64,000 bases of DNA, from the NCBI RefSeq assembly GCF_902706035.1, contig NZ_CACSJA010000001.1, positions 248,001-312,000 of the forward strand, given 5' to 3'. Positions 1 to 13,992 of this stretch are shown here, one piece after another. Every line of letters begins with the position of its first letter. Position 1 is the first letter of the stretch. A program made the translations under genes and the position numbers. The notes beneath the pieces were generated by a model. It did not search any database and was not told the DNA's origin. It saw only the letters and a program-made list of their open reading frames with translations. The stretch is from Pantoea sp. 18069 (GTDB lineage: Bacteria; Pseudomonadota; Gammaproteobacteria; Burkholderiales; Burkholderiaceae_C).

Positions 1-546
1 GCCGTCCACGCCTATCATCAGCACGCCGACGATCCAGCCGCCGATCACGCCGACGGCGCTGAACACCGCGGCCAGCAAAGGCAGCACGATCACGCCGGCC
101 CAGAACCGCGGCGCGAGGATCCGGCGCACCGGGTCCACGGCCATCATTTCCATCGCGCTGAGCTGCTCGCCGGCCTTCATCAGGCCGATTTCGGCCGTCA
201 GCGCCGTGCCCGCGCGCCCGGCGAACAGCAGCGCCGTGACCACGGGCCCGAGCTCTCGCACCAGCGACAGCGCGACCAGCAGGCCCAGCGCTTCGGCAGA
301 ACCATAGCGCTGCAGCGTGTAATAGCCTTGCAGCCCGAGCACGAAGCCGACGAACAGGCCCGACACGCCGATGATGGCCAGCGAATAGTTGCCGAGAAAA
401 TGGATCTGGTCGCCCATGAGGCGCGGGCGGCGCAGCGTCGCGCCGAGCAGGCCCACGAGTCGCAGCAGCAGGCGCGTGGCCTGGCCGATCGCAGTGCAGT
501 GTTCGCGTGCGGCGCGGCCTATGCGCGCAGGGTGAAGGCGGTTCAT
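1..546 (-). CDS. mlaE: MlaE, ABC transporter permease of the lipid-asymmetry (Mla) system, C-terminus cut by window edge
   Basis: The reading frame starts at an ATG at 546 and runs off the window after 182 codons; family members are about 260 residues, so roughly the last third is missing. MlaE is the inner-membrane permease that, with the ATPase MlaF and the lipid-binding MlaD, moves phospholipids between the inner and outer membranes. The visible part has the amphipathic N-terminus, the hydrophobic stretch [18 protein letters not shown] and the conserved permease segment [20 protein letters not shown] followed by [12 protein letters not shown], all typical of MlaE. Its start overlaps the stop of mlaF by 4 bp (ATGA), so the two are translationally coupled. 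Confidence 0.93.
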   Translation of the reverse strand, partial: MNRLHPARIGRAAREHCTAIGQATRLLLRLVGLLGATLRRPRLMGDQIHFLGNYSLAIIGVSGLFVGFVLGLQGYYTLQRYGSAEALGLLVALSLVRELGPVVTALLFAGRAGTALTAEIGLMKAGEQLSAMEMMAVDPVRRILAPRFWAGVIVLPLLAAVFSAVGVIGGWIVGVLMIGVDG

Positions 547-1355
547 GCGCGGCCTCCCGGGCCAAAGTCCTGGGCCGCATCGGGCCCCGGATAGTGGAAC
601 GGCACCGGCCCCGTGGCGCGCGCATGCACGAACTGGTCGACCAGCGGGTCGGTGCTGGCCATGACTTCGGCCGGCGTGCCCTGGGCCGCGACGCAGGCCG
701 GGCCGAGAATGATCACATGGTCGGCGACCTGGAAAGTCTCGACGATATCGTGCGACACCAGCACCGTGGTCAGGCCCATCGCGTCATTGAGTTCGCGTAT
801 CAGGTGGGCGGCCGTGCCCAGCGCAATCGGGTCCAGGCCGGCGAACGGTTCGTCGTACATGATCAGCTCGGGGTCGAGCGCGATCGCGCGCGCCAGCGCC
901 ACGCGCCGCGCCATGCCGCCCGAAATCTCGCTGGGCATGAGCGCGCGCGCGCCGCGCAGGCCCACGGCATGCAGCTTCATCAGCACGATGTCGCGCACCA
1001 GCGCTTCGGGCAGATCGGTGTGCTCGCGCAGCGCGAACGCCACGTTGTCGAACACGCTCATGTCGGTGAACAACGCGCCGAACTGGAACAGCATGCCCAT
1101 GCGCCGGCGCGCGGCATACAGCTGCGCCGGGTTCATGCGGCCAATGTCCTGGCCGTCGAACAGCACCTGCCCTTGCTGGGCGCGCTGCTGTCCGCCGATC
1201 AGCCGCAGCACTGTGGTCTTGCCGCCGCCCGACGCTCCCATCAGCGCCGTGACCTTGCCGCGCGGTATCTGCAAGCTGAGGTCGCGCAGGATCACCCGCT
1301 CGCCATAACCAAAAGTTACGTTGCGCAGCTCGACCAGGGGCGCGGGTGCTGTCAT
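543..1355 (-). CDS. mlaF: MlaF, ATPase of the Mla phospholipid transporter
   Basis: A 270-residue ABC ATPase that powers the MlaFEDB complex at the inner membrane. Walker A is GASGGGKT (residues 40-47). The signature is the Mla-type [13 protein letters not shown] rather than the usual LSGGQ, followed by Walker [15 protein letters not shown] and the H-loop VLVSHD. The signature and the position before mlaE separate it from amino-acid importer ATPases. It is the first visible gene of an mla operon on the minus strand; about 137 bp without a gene lie upstream and probably hold the promoter. Confidence 0.95.
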   Translation of the reverse strand: MTAPAPLVELRNVTFGYGERVILRDLSLQIPRGKVTALMGASGGGKTTVLRLIGGQQRAQQGQVLFDGQDIGRMNPAQLYAARRRMGMLFQFGALFTDMSVFDNVAFALREHTDLPEALVRDIVLMKLHAVGLRGARALMPSEISGGMARRVALARAIALDPELIMYDEPFAGLDPIALGTAAHLIRELNDAMGLTTVLVSHDIVETFQVADHVIILGPACVAAQGTPAEVMASTDPLVDQFVHARATGPVPFHYPGPDAAQDFGPGGRA

Positions 1356-1492
1356 GGACCTACGGCTCCTACAGGAGAAAACAAAAATACGTCATGGATG
1401 CGATGTTAAACGATTACATACATTCATGAATGTTTGCTTCACACAAACCCTGCAAACACCCCGCGTCGCAGACGCTGCGCCAGCGACGCTGG

Positions 1493-2317
1493 TCACAGCA
1501 TATTGTGCAGAAATGCCTTTGTGCGTGCGTGCTTGGGATGTGCAAAAAATTCCGCCGCCGGGCCCGACTCGATCAGCTCCCCACGGTCCATGAAGGCCAC
1601 ACGGTGTGCAACTTCGCGCGCAAAGCCCATTTCATGGGTGACCACGAGCATGGTCATGTTCTCCTGGGCAAGCTCGCGCATGGTGCGCAGCACCTCGCCC
1701 GTGAGTTCGGGGTCGAGCGCCGATGTGGGTTCGTCGAACAGCAGGATGTCCGGCTCCATGGCCAGTGCGCGCGCGATCGCCACGCGCTGCTTTTGCCCGC
1801 CCGACAGGCGCGCCGGGTAGCTGTCGCGCTTTTCCAACAGGCCGACCTTCTTGAGCAGCGCTTCGGCCCGGGGCACGATCTGCGCGCGCGCCAGGCCTTT
1901 GACGACCATTGGCGCCTCGATCACGTTCTCGAGCACCGTGAGGTGGGGAAACAGATTGAACGACTGGAACACCATGCCCATCTTGCGGCCGATGCGGCGG
2001 ATCTGCGCGTCGGGCACATAGCTGCACACGCCTGCGGCGTCGGTCTCGGCCAGCAGCTCGCCTTCGATGTGGATATGGCCGCTGTCTATGGTTTCGAGGT
2101 GGTTCAGGCAGCGCAAAAACGTGCTCTTGCCCGAGCCCGAAGGCCCGATCACGGCGACCACTTCGCCGCGCAGCAGGTCGAGCGAGACATTGCGCAGCAC
2201 CGGCAGGCCGTTGAAGCCCTTGCAGATATCGCGCGCGCCTATCATCACCTCGCTGCCTGGCGCCGACGGGGCCGGCGCTGCGCGTGCAGCCGTCGTCTCA
2301 GGCGTCGTATTTGGCAT
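1493..2317 (-). CDS. Polar amino-acid ABC transporter ATPase (GlnQ/HisP family)
   Basis: A 274-residue ATPase of the polar amino-acid uptake family. It has Walker [11 protein letters not shown]-loop [16 protein letters not shown], signature [15 protein letters not shown], Walker [15 protein letters not shown] and switch His in VVTHEMGFA. The ATG at 2317 is preceded by a GGAG ribosome site about 7 nt away; residues 1-24 are Ala/Pro-rich and a second Met at residue 25 is possible. It overlaps the end of the permease gene by 20 bp and is the last gene of the operon binding protein - permease - ATPase. Substrate cannot be read from the sequence. Confidence 0.93.
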   Translation of the reverse strand: MPNTTPETTAARAAPAPSAPGSEVMIGARDICKGFNGLPVLRNVSLDLLRGEVVAVIGPSGSGKSTFLRCLNHLETIDSGHIHIEGELLAETDAAGVCSYVPDAQIRRIGRKMGMVFQSFNLFPHLTVLENVIEAPMVVKGLARAQIVPRAEALLKKVGLLEKRDSYPARLSGGQKQRVAIARALAMEPDILLFDEPTSALDPELTGEVLRTMRELAQENMTMLVVTHEMGFAREVAHRVAFMDRGELIESGPAAEFFAHPKHARTKAFLHNML

Positions 2318-2951
2318 AGCGTTTCTCCAGGTACTGGAAGCCCCAGGTCAGCACCAGGGTCATGACAAGATAAAAGCAGGCCGCCACGATGAACGGCGTG
2401 GTGGTGAAGTCACGCTGCACGATGCCGCGCGCCGCGCGCAACAGGTCGTTGAGTGCGAGCACGTAGATCAGCGATGTGTCCTTGACCAGCGTGATGGTCT
2501 CGTTGCTCATCGGCGGCAGGATGCGCGGCCAGATCTGCGGCAGCACGATGCGCCGCATGGTCTGGCCATAGCTCAGGCCCAGCACCTTCGCGCCTTCGTA
2601 CTGGCCGCGGTCTATCGACTGTATGCCCGCACGGAAGATTTCGGCGAAGTAGGCAGCGTAGTTGAGCGAGAAGGCGACAACGGCAGCGGGAAAGTCGTCA
2701 AAGCGAACACCGATCACCGGCACGAACGGCAGCGCGAAGTAGATGAACAACATCTGCAGCATCAGCGGCGTGCCGCGCATCAGCCAGATATAGCCATTGA
2801 CCAGCCGGGCCAGCCAGCGAAAACGCGACACCCGCACCAGCGCCAGCGCCAGCCCCAGCGGCACCGCCAGGACCAGCGTGACCACGAACAGCTTCAGAGT
2901 GACCAGCGCCCCCTGGGACAGGGGCCCCAGGAGGGAGAGAACGTATTCCAT
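2298..2951 (-). CDS. Polar amino-acid ABC transporter permease (HisM/GlnP family)
   Basis: A 217-residue inner-membrane permease. I chose the ATG at 2951 ([14 protein letters not shown]) because an AAGG ribosome site lies 7 nt upstream; a longer frame exists but lacks one. Hydrophobic segments and the His/Glu/Gln/Arg-type permease motif are clear: [17 protein letters not shown] near residue 60, and the EAA loop [20 protein letters not shown], which docks the ATPase. With a single permease gene in the operon, the transporter is expected to use a homodimer. It sits between the lipoprotein receptor gene and the ATPase gene. Confidence 0.92.
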   Translation of the reverse strand: MEYVLSLLGPLSQGALVTLKLFVVTLVLAVPLGLALALVRVSRFRWLARLVNGYIWLMRGTPLMLQMLFIYFALPFVPVIGVRFDDFPAAVVAFSLNYAAYFAEIFRAGIQSIDRGQYEGAKVLGLSYGQTMRRIVLPQIWPRILPPMSNETITLVKDTSLIYVLALNDLLRAARGIVQRDFTTTPFIVAACFYLVMTLVLTWGFQYLEKRYAKYDA

Positions 2952-3032
2952 GCAATTGCCTTGTGGTCCAGAAACGCAAAACACCGGCAGGCCTATGAGG
3001 GCGCAGCCGGTGCCTGAGGCTGGACAGTCCGC

Positions 3033-3833
3033 TTACTTGATGATGTCCTTGCCAAACCACTTGGTGGCAATTTCCGCGGCCTTGCCGTCCTTCTTCATGT
3101 CGGCCATGGACGCTTCGAGCCGGGCCAGCAGTTCCGTGTCTTCCTTGCGCAGGCCCACGCCGTATTCCTCGACGCCGAAGTTTTCCTCGAGCACGCGGTA
3201 CTCTTCGGCCTTCTTCGCGACGTGGAAGCGGCCCACGACCTCATCGACCACGACGGCATCGAGACGGCCGGCGGACAGGTCCATCAGCGCGGTGATGTTG
3301 TCGCCGAAAGTCTTCAATTGCTTGAAGCTGCCGGCCACGGCTTCTTCCTTCTTGATCGCGTCCACGGCCGAACTGCCGTCCTGCGCGCCCACGACCTTGC
3401 CCGACAGGTCGGCCTTGGTCTTGATGCCGCCGTTGGCCAGCACCACGATGATCTGGTGATTTTCCATGTAGGGCGCGGAGAACGCGATCTTTTCCTTGCG
3501 CTGCTCGGTGATGGTCAGGCCGTTCCACAGCATGTCCACGCGCTTGCCCGCAAGCTCGGCTTCCTTGGCGCTCCAGTCGATGGGCTTGAACTGCATGTCC
3601 AGGCCCATGCGCTTGCCGGCTTCGCGCGCCAGGTCGATGTCGAAACCGACCAGTTCGTTCTTCTCGTCACGGAAACCCATGGGCGGGAAGTTGTCGTCCA
3701 GGCCGACCACCACTTGGGTCACGGCAGGAGCCGCGGCAGGCGCCGCATCGGTGGCGGGCTGGGGCTCATTCTTGCCACAGGCAGCCAAAATGGCGCTCAG
3801 GGCCAGCATCGCGACGAGATTACGTTTTTTCAT
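3033..3833 (-). CDS. Amino-acid ABC transporter substrate-binding lipoprotein
   Basis: A 266-residue periplasmic receptor of the SBP_bac_3 family. From the ATG at 3833 the product starts MKKRNLVAML and has a lipobox LAAC with Cys19, so it is predicted to be lipid-anchored. An Ala/Pro linker precedes the domain, which begins with VVVGLDDNFPPMGFRDEKN and has the family segment GFDIDLAREAGKRMG and the later EKIAFSAPYMENHQ. Upstream ATGs would put the lipobox far from the start and were not used. It is the first gene of the importer operon. The family binds polar amino acids such as cystine, glutamine or arginine; which one is unknown here. Confidence 0.92.
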   Translation of the reverse strand: MKKRNLVAMLALSAILAACGKNEPQPATDAAPAAAPAVTQVVVGLDDNFPPMGFRDEKNELVGFDIDLAREAGKRMGLDMQFKPIDWSAKEAELAGKRVDMLWNGLTITEQRKEKIAFSAPYMENHQIIVVLANGGIKTKADLSGKVVGAQDGSSAVDAIKKEEAVAGSFKQLKTFGDNITALMDLSAGRLDAVVVDEVVGRFHVAKKAEEYRVLEENFGVEEYGVGLRKEDTELLARLEASMADMKKDGKAAEIATKWFGKDIIK

Positions 3834-3990
3834 GGCGGTAAAAAGGAGGAAGCACGGCAAAAGCATCGGGCGAAAGACGCGCAATGCGCCTGCCGACCCG
3901 CAAGTGAGGCGGCTATTGTCGCCCAGACCCGCTCAAAACGCATAAAGGCGGGTCAAACCGCCCCTGGTTTACCTTGTCTTTTCAACCGCC

Positions 3991-4425
3991 ATGGCACCAT
4001 CTGACCGCTTCTTCACCGATCCCGCATTGATCCAGGCCTATCGCGAGACCGACTACATCGTTCACGCCGCGCCGGACTTCGTGCTGCACATCGACCAACC
4101 CTGCCCCGCGCTCGCCGCGTACTATGCGCGCCGGCGCATTGCCGCGGGCTGCGTGATCACGGCCTGGAATCCGCACAGCCAGCCTTTGTCCCATGCCGAG
4201 AACCAGACGCGCCAAGCCAGGCTGGAGCAGGAACTGCAGCAGGCCGGCTGGCATTGGATACGTGCCGTGGGCGCGCACCCGCGCAACGGCTGGCCGCCTG
4301 AAGCGGGCTGCTTTGTCGAAGACATGGGAACCGAGGCCGCGATTGAATGGGGGCGCAGGCATGGGCAGAATGCGGTGGTCTGGTGCGGCGCAGATGCAAT
4401 TCCCCGCCTGCGACTCATACGCTAG
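3991..4425 (+). CDS. DUF3293 domain protein
   Basis: A 144-residue soluble protein with no signal peptide. The middle segment ITAWNPHSQPLSHAENQTR is the hallmark of DUF3293, a family of unknown function common in Proteobacteria. The C-terminal part GCFVEDMGTEAAIEWGRRHG also fits the family. It is transcribed alone, divergent from the amino-acid importer operon and convergent with gltD. No function can be assigned. Confidence 0.8.
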   Translation: MAPSDRFFTDPALIQAYRETDYIVHAAPDFVLHIDQPCPALAAYYARRRIAAGCVITAWNPHSQPLSHAENQTRQARLEQELQQAGWHWIRAVGAHPRNGWPPEAGCFVEDMGTEAAIEWGRRHGQNAVVWCGADAIPRLRLIR

Positions 4426-4472
4426 GAAATGGCCCTGGGAGCTAACGCTCCAAAGAAGCTATCCTGGCCCCG

Positions 4473-4745
4473 CTCCTCGCCCTTCTGGCTGCGCCTGGCG
4501 CGCGCAGGGCCCGGGCTGGCAGGTGTGCCGAAGGACACACCTGCTTCGTAAACTGACGCGCCGCAGTTGTTCGAGCGTAGCGGCGAAGCCGCGCAGCGAG
4601 TTCTGCGACGCAGCCCGGGACCGAGCACGGCAGGTTGCCCTACGCTGCGCGCAGGGTCGCAGACAGCAGGGCTCGCCTTTCTTTTGGGTACTTTTCTTTG
4701 GCGAAGCAAAGAAAAGTACCTCGGCTGCCGGGCCGAGACCCGGCT
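4473..4745. repeat. Dispersed intergenic repeat between convergent genes, ending in a strong palindrome
   Basis: The stretch of about 400 bp between DUF3293 and gltD holds no gene. Its text (GTAAACTGACGCGCCGCAGT, GAGTTCTGCGACGCAGCCC, then the TACTTTTCTTTG palindrome) resembles a non-coding repeat I associate with Comamonadaceae genomes. No second copy lies in this window, so repeat status rests on recollection and must be checked against a whole genome. Borders are approximate. Confidence 0.5.
4687..4720. repeat. Perfect 14-bp inverted repeat with GCGAAG loop
   Basis: The arm GGTACTTTTCTTTG at 4687-4700 is the exact reverse complement of CAAAGAAAAGTACC at 4707-4720, with loop GCGAAG. It lies inside the intergenic repeat between two convergent genes. 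It has no clean T-run, so it is better described as a palindromic repeat core than an intrinsic terminator. Confidence 0.85.
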
Positions 4746-4779
4746 CCTGCCCGCAGAAAAGGCATGCTGTGAAAACGAA

Positions 4780-4805
4780 AAAGGCGCCCCGACAAAAACG
4801 CCTTT
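4780..4805 (-). terminator. Probable intrinsic terminator of gltBD
   Basis: Read on the minus strand, just after the gltD stop, AAAGGCG and CGCCTTT form a 7-bp stem with a 12-nt loop, followed by further Ts (CGCCTTTTTCG). The stem is short, so confidence is moderate. Confidence 0.55.
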
Positions 4806-4824
4806 CTCCCGAACCAGAGAACGC

Positions 4825-6300
4825 TCAACGCGGCAGCGTGCTCTTGCCCATAAGGAAGGCATCCACAGCGCGCGCGGCCTGGCGCCCTTCGCGGATGGCC
4901 CAGACCACCAGCGACTGGCCGCGGCGCATGTCGCCGGCGGCGAACAGCTTGGGAACGCTGGTCGCGTAGCCTACGGCGGCATCGGTCGTGGCCTTGGCGT
5001 TGCCGCGCTGGTCCTTCTCGACACCAAACGACTCGAGGATCGAGGCCACCGGGCTCACGAAGCCCATGGCCAGGAACACCAGGTCGGCCTTGAGCACCTG
5101 TTCGGAGCCCGGCACTTCGGCCATCTTGCCGTCCTTCCATTCCAGGCGCACGGTCTTGACGCCTGTGAGCTGGCCCTTCTCGCCGATGAACTCCTTGGTG
5201 GCTATCGCGAACTCGCGCTCGCAGCCTTCGTCATGGCTGGACGAGGTACGCAGCTTGTAGGGCCAGTAAGGCCAGACCAGCGGCTTGTTTTCCTGCTCGG
5301 GCGGCATGGGCATCAGCTCGAACTGGGTGACGCTCACGGCGCCATGACGGTTCGAGGTGCCCACGCAGTCGCTGCCGGTATCGCCACCACCGATGACAAT
5401 CACGGTCTTGCCATCGGCACGGATCTGGCCCTTGAGCTTGTCGCCGGCGTTGACCTTGTTCTGCTGGGGCAGGAACTCCATCGCGAAATGCACGCCATTG
5501 AGTTCACGGCCGGGCACGGGCAGGTCACGCGACTGCTCGGCACCGCCCGACAGCAGCACGGCGTCGAATTCGGCCATCAGCTGCTCGGGGGAGACGGTTT
5601 CCTTGGCCCAGTTGGTGACCTTGGAATCCTTGCCCAGACCTTCGGCGCCCGCGACCAGCACGCCAGTGCGGATGACCACGCCTTCGGCTTCGAGCTGCTT
5701 GGCGCGCAGGTCGATGTGCGACTTTTCCATCTTGAAGTCAGGAATGCCGTAGCGCAGCAGGCCGCCGATGCGGTCGTTCTTCTCGAACAGCGTCACGGCG
5801 TGGCCGGCACGCGCGAGCTGCTGGGCCGCGGCCATGCCGGCCGGGCCCGCGCCGATGATGGCCACCGTCTTGCCGGTCTTGACGGCCGCGGGCATGGGCT
5901 TGACCCAGCCTTCGGCCCAGGCACGGTCGATGATCGCGTGCTCGATGCTCTTGATGCCGATGGGCGCGGCATTGATGTTCACCACGCAGGCGGCTTCGCA
6001 GGGCGCGGGGCAGATGCGGCCGGTGAACTCGGGGAAGTTGTTGGTGCTGTGCAGCACCTTGATCGCGTTCTCCCAGTCGCCGCGGTAGACCAGATCGTTG
6101 AAGTCCGGAATGATGTTGTTGACCGGGCAGCCGTTGTTGCAGAACGGCGTGCCGCAGTCCATGCAGCGCGCGCCCTGCACTTTCGCCTGCTCGGGCGTGA
6201 GCGCGATGACGAACTCCTTGTAGTTCTTGAGGCGCTCGGCGACGGGCTTGTAGCCCTCTTCGATGCGGTCGTATTCCAGAAATCCTGTGCTTTTTCCCAT
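4825..6300 (-). CDS. gltD: Glutamate synthase (NADPH) small subunit
   Basis: A 491-residue flavoprotein that passes electrons from NADPH through FAD and [4Fe-4S] clusters to GltB. The N-terminal cluster cysteines are in [14 protein letters not shown] and [12 protein letters not shown]. The FAD Rossmann motif is [20 protein letters not shown] and the NADPH motif is [13 protein letters not shown]. Length equals the usual GltD. It lies 48 bp after gltB in the same operon and ends against the intergenic repeat. Confidence 0.96.
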   Translation of the reverse strand: MGKSTGFLEYDRIEEGYKPVAERLKNYKEFVIALTPEQAKVQGARCMDCGTPFCNNGCPVNNIIPDFNDLVYRGDWENAIKVLHSTNNFPEFTGRICPAPCEAACVVNINAAPIGIKSIEHAIIDRAWAEGWVKPMPAAVKTGKTVAIIGAGPAGMAAAQQLARAGHAVTLFEKNDRIGGLLRYGIPDFKMEKSHIDLRAKQLEAEGVVIRTGVLVAGAEGLGKDSKVTNWAKETVSPEQLMAEFDAVLLSGGAEQSRDLPVPGRELNGVHFAMEFLPQQNKVNAGDKLKGQIRADGKTVIVIGGGDTGSDCVGTSNRHGAVSVTQFELMPMPPEQENKPLVWPYWPYKLRTSSSHDEGCEREFAIATKEFIGEKGQLTGVKTVRLEWKDGKMAEVPGSEQVLKADLVFLAMGFVSPVASILESFGVEKDQRGNAKATTDAAVGYATSVPKLFAAGDMRRGQSLVVWAIREGRQAARAVDAFLMGKSTLPR

Positions 6301-6348
6301 GATGAAACAGTCCTTGAATTGATAAGCGAGTCGTGAGTCAGTGCGGTC

Positions 6349-11079
<4,731 letters not shown>

Positions 11080-11150
11080 GGCGGAATCCTCAGTTATTTT
11101 CGCAGGGAGCCAGAGATTACGACAAGGCATCAACCTATGCAAGAAAATAT

Positions 11151-11214
11151 AATTAGGGTCAGATTCAATTATTACCCGATGATTTTGTTCGGATAATAAA
11201 TTAGGGACATATCA
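11151..11214. repeat. AATTAGGG direct repeats beside the REP transposase gene
   Basis: Two copies of AATTAGGG occur about 51 bp apart, in AATTAGGGTCAGATTCAATT and AATTAGGGACATATCAAATT. They lie between the start of gltB and the end of the transposase-like gene. I suspect they mark the end of a mobile unit, but the evidence is only the repeat itself. Confidence 0.4.
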
Positions 11215-11267
11215 AATTCAGGAGCAACAAACCATTACCTGTTGCAGCTGAAACGCCCTCAGCAGCC

Positions 11268-11972
11268 TCAGGTCGACGATTCGGAAGGGTTTTTCGGCGG
11301 ACGGCCCGCGCGCTGGCGCACCACGCGGCGCTGGGTGCGGTTCTGCAAATCGGCGACGAACTGCGGCGAACCCAGGGCCCAGCCGCGCAGCGCGGCCTGC
11401 TCTATGGTTTCGAGCTGCTCGGCCGAAATCCCTTCCTTGACCGCGGCCTGGTAACCGGCTTCGCGCGCAAACGGCGTATTGCCCAGCGCCCAGAACGAGG
11501 GATGCGGGTGAACCAGCGTGGTGTAGCGCAGGCCGGCGTTGTGGGCATAGCTCGACCAGACGTAGTCGGCGGGCTCGCGCGCCAGCCCGGCGCGCACCGG
11601 GCTCCAGTCGAGCGCGACCATGCTGGCAAGCAGGTACTGGGCCGGATCGACCACATTGGCGCGGTAGCGCCCGTTCCACAGCGTGCCGCTGCGGCCATGG
11701 CGGTTGTTGAAGTAGCGCACATAGCTGCGCCCCACCGATTGCATGAACTGCGGCAGACCGGTGTCGGTCTCGGGCGTCACCAGCAGCTGGAACTGGTCGG
11801 GCAGCAGCACATAGGCATGGATGTCGACCGCGAAACGCCTGGCCATCTCGCGCAGCAGGTCCAGCATCTGGTTGCAGTCGGCGGCGTCGACAAAGATCTC
11901 CGCGCCGTTGTTGCCACGCTGGATGATGTGGTGCGGTAATGATGCGAGGGTCAGGCGGGGGAGACGGGCCAT
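11268..11972 (-). CDS. REP-associated tyrosine transposase-like protein (RAYT) with degenerate catalytic motifs
   Basis: A 234-residue protein of the Y1/IS200-like RAYT family: N-terminus MARLPRLTLASLPHHIIQRG, mid segment YVRYFNNRHGRSGTLWNGRY, then SPVRAGL and ADYVWSSYAHNAG, and a C-terminal GRPPKNP tail. Active members have the metal motif HFH in a setting like LMPNHFHLL; here the same place reads LLPDQFQLL, so both histidines are glutamine (residues 60 and 62). The segment usually written RYIxxNPVRAG, which carries the catalytic tyrosine, here reads VALDWSPVRAG, with Ala120 in place of tyrosine. The reading frame is nevertheless full length. It is flanked upstream by REP elements. I infer a non-catalytic, possibly domesticated RAYT. 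Confidence 0.85.
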   Translation of the reverse strand: MARLPRLTLASLPHHIIQRGNNGAEIFVDAADCNQMLDLLREMARRFAVDIHAYVLLPDQFQLLVTPETDTGLPQFMQSVGRSYVRYFNNRHGRSGTLWNGRYRANVVDPAQYLLASMVALDWSPVRAGLAREPADYVWSSYAHNAGLRYTTLVHPHPSFWALGNTPFAREAGYQAAVKEGISAEQLETIEQAALRGWALGSPQFVADLQNRTQRRVVRQRAGRPPKNPSESST

Positions 11973-12021
11973 GGCTAGAACTCTCTGGCGGAAGGAAACA
12001 CATGCGCTGGCCTGGAGGCCG

Positions 12022-12095
12022 GGCCGTTCATCCTTCGACGCGGCCGGCTAGGCAGGCTCAGGACGAACGGTTGTTCCCGTTCGCCCTGAGCGAGG
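12022..12095. repeat. REP-like element, copy 1
   Basis: Starts GGCCGTTCAT like copy 2, then has CTCAGGACGAACGG (12057-12070) and CCGTTCGCCCTGAG (12077-12090), which pair at 13 of 14 positions across a 6-nt loop. Relative to copy 2 it carries an extra GC-rich stretch before AGGCTCA. It lies just upstream of the RAYT gene start. Confidence 0.8.
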
Positions 12096-12149
12096 TAAGC
12101 GAGACGAGTCTCGCCAGGCGTTATCAAGAAACAGCGTGGCATGAGGACA

Positions 12150-12220
12150 GGCCGTTCATGGTTCGACAGGCTCACCACGAACGGGTTTTCCCCGTTCGCC
12201 CTGAGCTTGTCGAAGGGTCG
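12150..12220. repeat. REP-like element, copy 2 (most complete)
   Basis: The outer arms TTCGACAGGCTCA (12162-12174) and TGAGCTTGTCGAA (12202-12214) pair at 12 of 13 positions and the inner arms CGAACGGG (12178-12185) and CCCGTTCG (12191-12198) pair fully. This is the widespread proteobacterial REP type that is typically mobilised or maintained by RAYT proteins. About 370 bp between the RAYT start and the next gene hold only these repeats. Confidence 0.85.
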
Positions 12221-12312
12221 GTCTTTTGAGCGTAAGCCACTCATCGCCGCTGTTTGCCCAAATTGGAGACTTTCTAAGTCATTGATTTAGTTGACGAAAA
12301 AAGCTGTTTCTT

Positions 12313-12331
12313 GAGAGCTTGTCGAAGGGCC
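12313..12331. repeat. Half REP (GAGAGCTTGTCGAAGGGCC)
   Basis: Only the right-hand arm of the REP, AGCTTGTCGAAGGG, is present, a few bases before the end of the methyltransferase gene. It looks like a decayed or partial copy. Confidence 0.65.
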
Positions 12332-12339
12332 GGCAACCA

Positions 12340-13224
12340 TTATCCCGGCAAGGCCGGCAACCGAAACCGCGTCTCGCCCAGACTGTCGAGTCCGAATTCC
12401 TTGAGCAGCTGCTGCAGCCGCTCGGCCGCGCTGCGCTTGCGGTTGCCCGTGAAGCGCGCGACGATCAGCTCATTCTTCATGCTGTGCTCCCAGCCCACGA
12501 GCTCGGTCACCGTGACCTGGTAGCCCGAGGCTTCGAGGAACAGGCAGCGCAGCACATTGGTGATCTGGCTGCCCATCTCGCGCGTATGGATGGGATGGCG
12601 CCAGAGTTCGGCCAGCGGCGTGCGCGTGAGGCTCAGCGCCTTGGTCTCGCGCAGGCAGGCCGCGACTTCGGCCTGGCAGCAGGGCACGATCACCATCGCG
12701 CGCGCCTTCTTCTCGAGGCCGAACGCAATGGCATCGTCGGTCGCGGTGTCGCAGGCATGCAGCGCGGTGACGACGTCGAAGCGCTCGGGCATGGATTCGA
12801 CGCGCGTCGATTCGGCCACCGACATGTTGAGAAACACCATGCGGTCGAAAGCCAGTTGCGCGGCCAGCGCCTGCGAGGCCTCGACCAGCGGCGCGCGGGT
12901 TTCGATGCCGTAGATCTGCCCGCGGCCCAGGGCCTTGAAGAACAGGTCGTACAGGATGAAGCCCAGGTAGGACTTGCCCGCACCGTGGTCGGCCAGCGTC
13001 ACCGCATGGCCATCGGCCGATAGCTCCTTGAGCAGCGGCTCGATGAACTGATAGAGGTGATAGACCTGCTTGAGCTTGCGGCGCGAGTCCTGGTTGATCT
13101 TGCCCTCGCGCGTGAGGATGTGCAGCGCCTTGAGCAGCGCTATCGACTGGCCCGGGCGCAGCTCCAGCTGCTGGGCCGGGTCCTGCGGCGGCTTCTTCGC
13201 GTTCTGTTTGTCGGGTCGTGCCAT
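12340..13224 (-). CDS. SAM-dependent methyltransferase (Methyltransf_32-like)
   Basis: A 294-residue cytoplasmic protein. The SAM-binding motif I is in ADHGAGKSYLGFILYDLF (residues 78-95), and later motifs LHACDTATDDAIAFGL and IVPCCQ match the GSTCD/Methyltransf_32 family of predicted methyltransferases. The substrate is unknown; the N-terminal basic helix HILTREGKINQDSRRKLKQ could bind nucleic acid, which is a guess. Its ATG directly abuts the stop of the DUF1415 gene, so the two are co-transcribed. Confidence 0.75.
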   Translation of the reverse strand: MARPDKQNAKKPPQDPAQQLELRPGQSIALLKALHILTREGKINQDSRRKLKQVYHLYQFIEPLLKELSADGHAVTLADHGAGKSYLGFILYDLFFKALGRGQIYGIETRAPLVEASQALAAQLAFDRMVFLNMSVAESTRVESMPERFDVVTALHACDTATDDAIAFGLEKKARAMVIVPCCQAEVAACLRETKALSLTRTPLAELWRHPIHTREMGSQITNVLRCLFLEASGYQVTVTELVGWEHSMKNELIVARFTGNRKRSAAERLQQLLKEFGLDSLGETRFRLPALPG

Positions 13225-13848
13225 TTAAACGGCGTCCTTGACCGCTGCGGCCTGGCCGGTCACGGGGCAGGTCGCGCCCACGCCCAGGTCCAGCCAGCCT
13301 TCGATGCCCAGCTTCTCCAGCGTCTGCATGTTGTTCTCGTAGATCGCTTCGGCTTCGGGAAACGCTTCCACGGCCTTGTCTATGCTGTCTTCGCGCAGCA
13401 GGTGCAAGATGGCGTAGGGCGCGCGGTTGGTGCAGTTGGTCACGTCGTCGACTTCCGTGCCTTCGAACTGGAACTGCGGGTGGAACGACGCGACCTGCAG
13501 GATGCCGCCCAGGTCCATGGCCTCGACCAGCTCGTCGGCCAGTTCGAGGAAGTCATTGAAATCGAGGAAATCCTGCAGCGCATGCGGCACGATCAGCAAG
13601 GTGGTGTCGCGTTTTTCGGGCGAGATCTCGGCCAGCGCCTCGAGCTCGAGCTGCAGTTGCTCGGCCACGCCGCGCGCATCCGTGGCTTCGCTGACCACGT
13701 AATGCACCTGGTTCTTCACATGCACGGCCTTGGCGAACGGGCACAGGTTCAGTCCTATGACCGCCTTTTCAAGCCAGCGCCGGGTGTCTTCGATGACCAG
13801 GTCAGCGGGATAGGCCTGCAGATCGGGCGCAGAGGAAAATTCGGTCAT
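13225..13848 (-). CDS. DUF1415 family protein
   Basis: A 207-residue soluble protein. From the ATG at 13848 it starts MTEFSSAPDL; residues in NLCPFAKAVHVKNQVHYVVS and FHPQFQFEG and DVTNCTNRAPYAILHLLRE are the conserved parts of DUF1415, a family of unknown function widespread in beta- and gammaproteobacteria. The conserved Cys and His residues suggest a metal or redox site but this is not shown. It lies between dgt and the methyltransferase gene on the minus strand. Confidence 0.85.
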   Translation of the reverse strand: MTEFSSAPDLQAYPADLVIEDTRRWLEKAVIGLNLCPFAKAVHVKNQVHYVVSEATDARGVAEQLQLELEALAEISPEKRDTTLLIVPHALQDFLDFNDFLELADELVEAMDLGGILQVASFHPQFQFEGTEVDDVTNCTNRAPYAILHLLREDSIDKAVEAFPEAEAIYENNMQTLEKLGIEGWLDLGVGATCPVTGQAAAVKDAV

Positions 13849-13992
13849 GGGAAAGCCTTGTCGTGCACGCGTGCGCCTGGGCTGCACGCATTGTGGGCAG
13901 CGCGGCCATGCGCAAGCGTTGGTGGGGGTGCGAAATTGTAGCGATACCGGCCCGCCGGCGCTGGGCAACGGGCAATCGCTCCGCGCCCGGCT

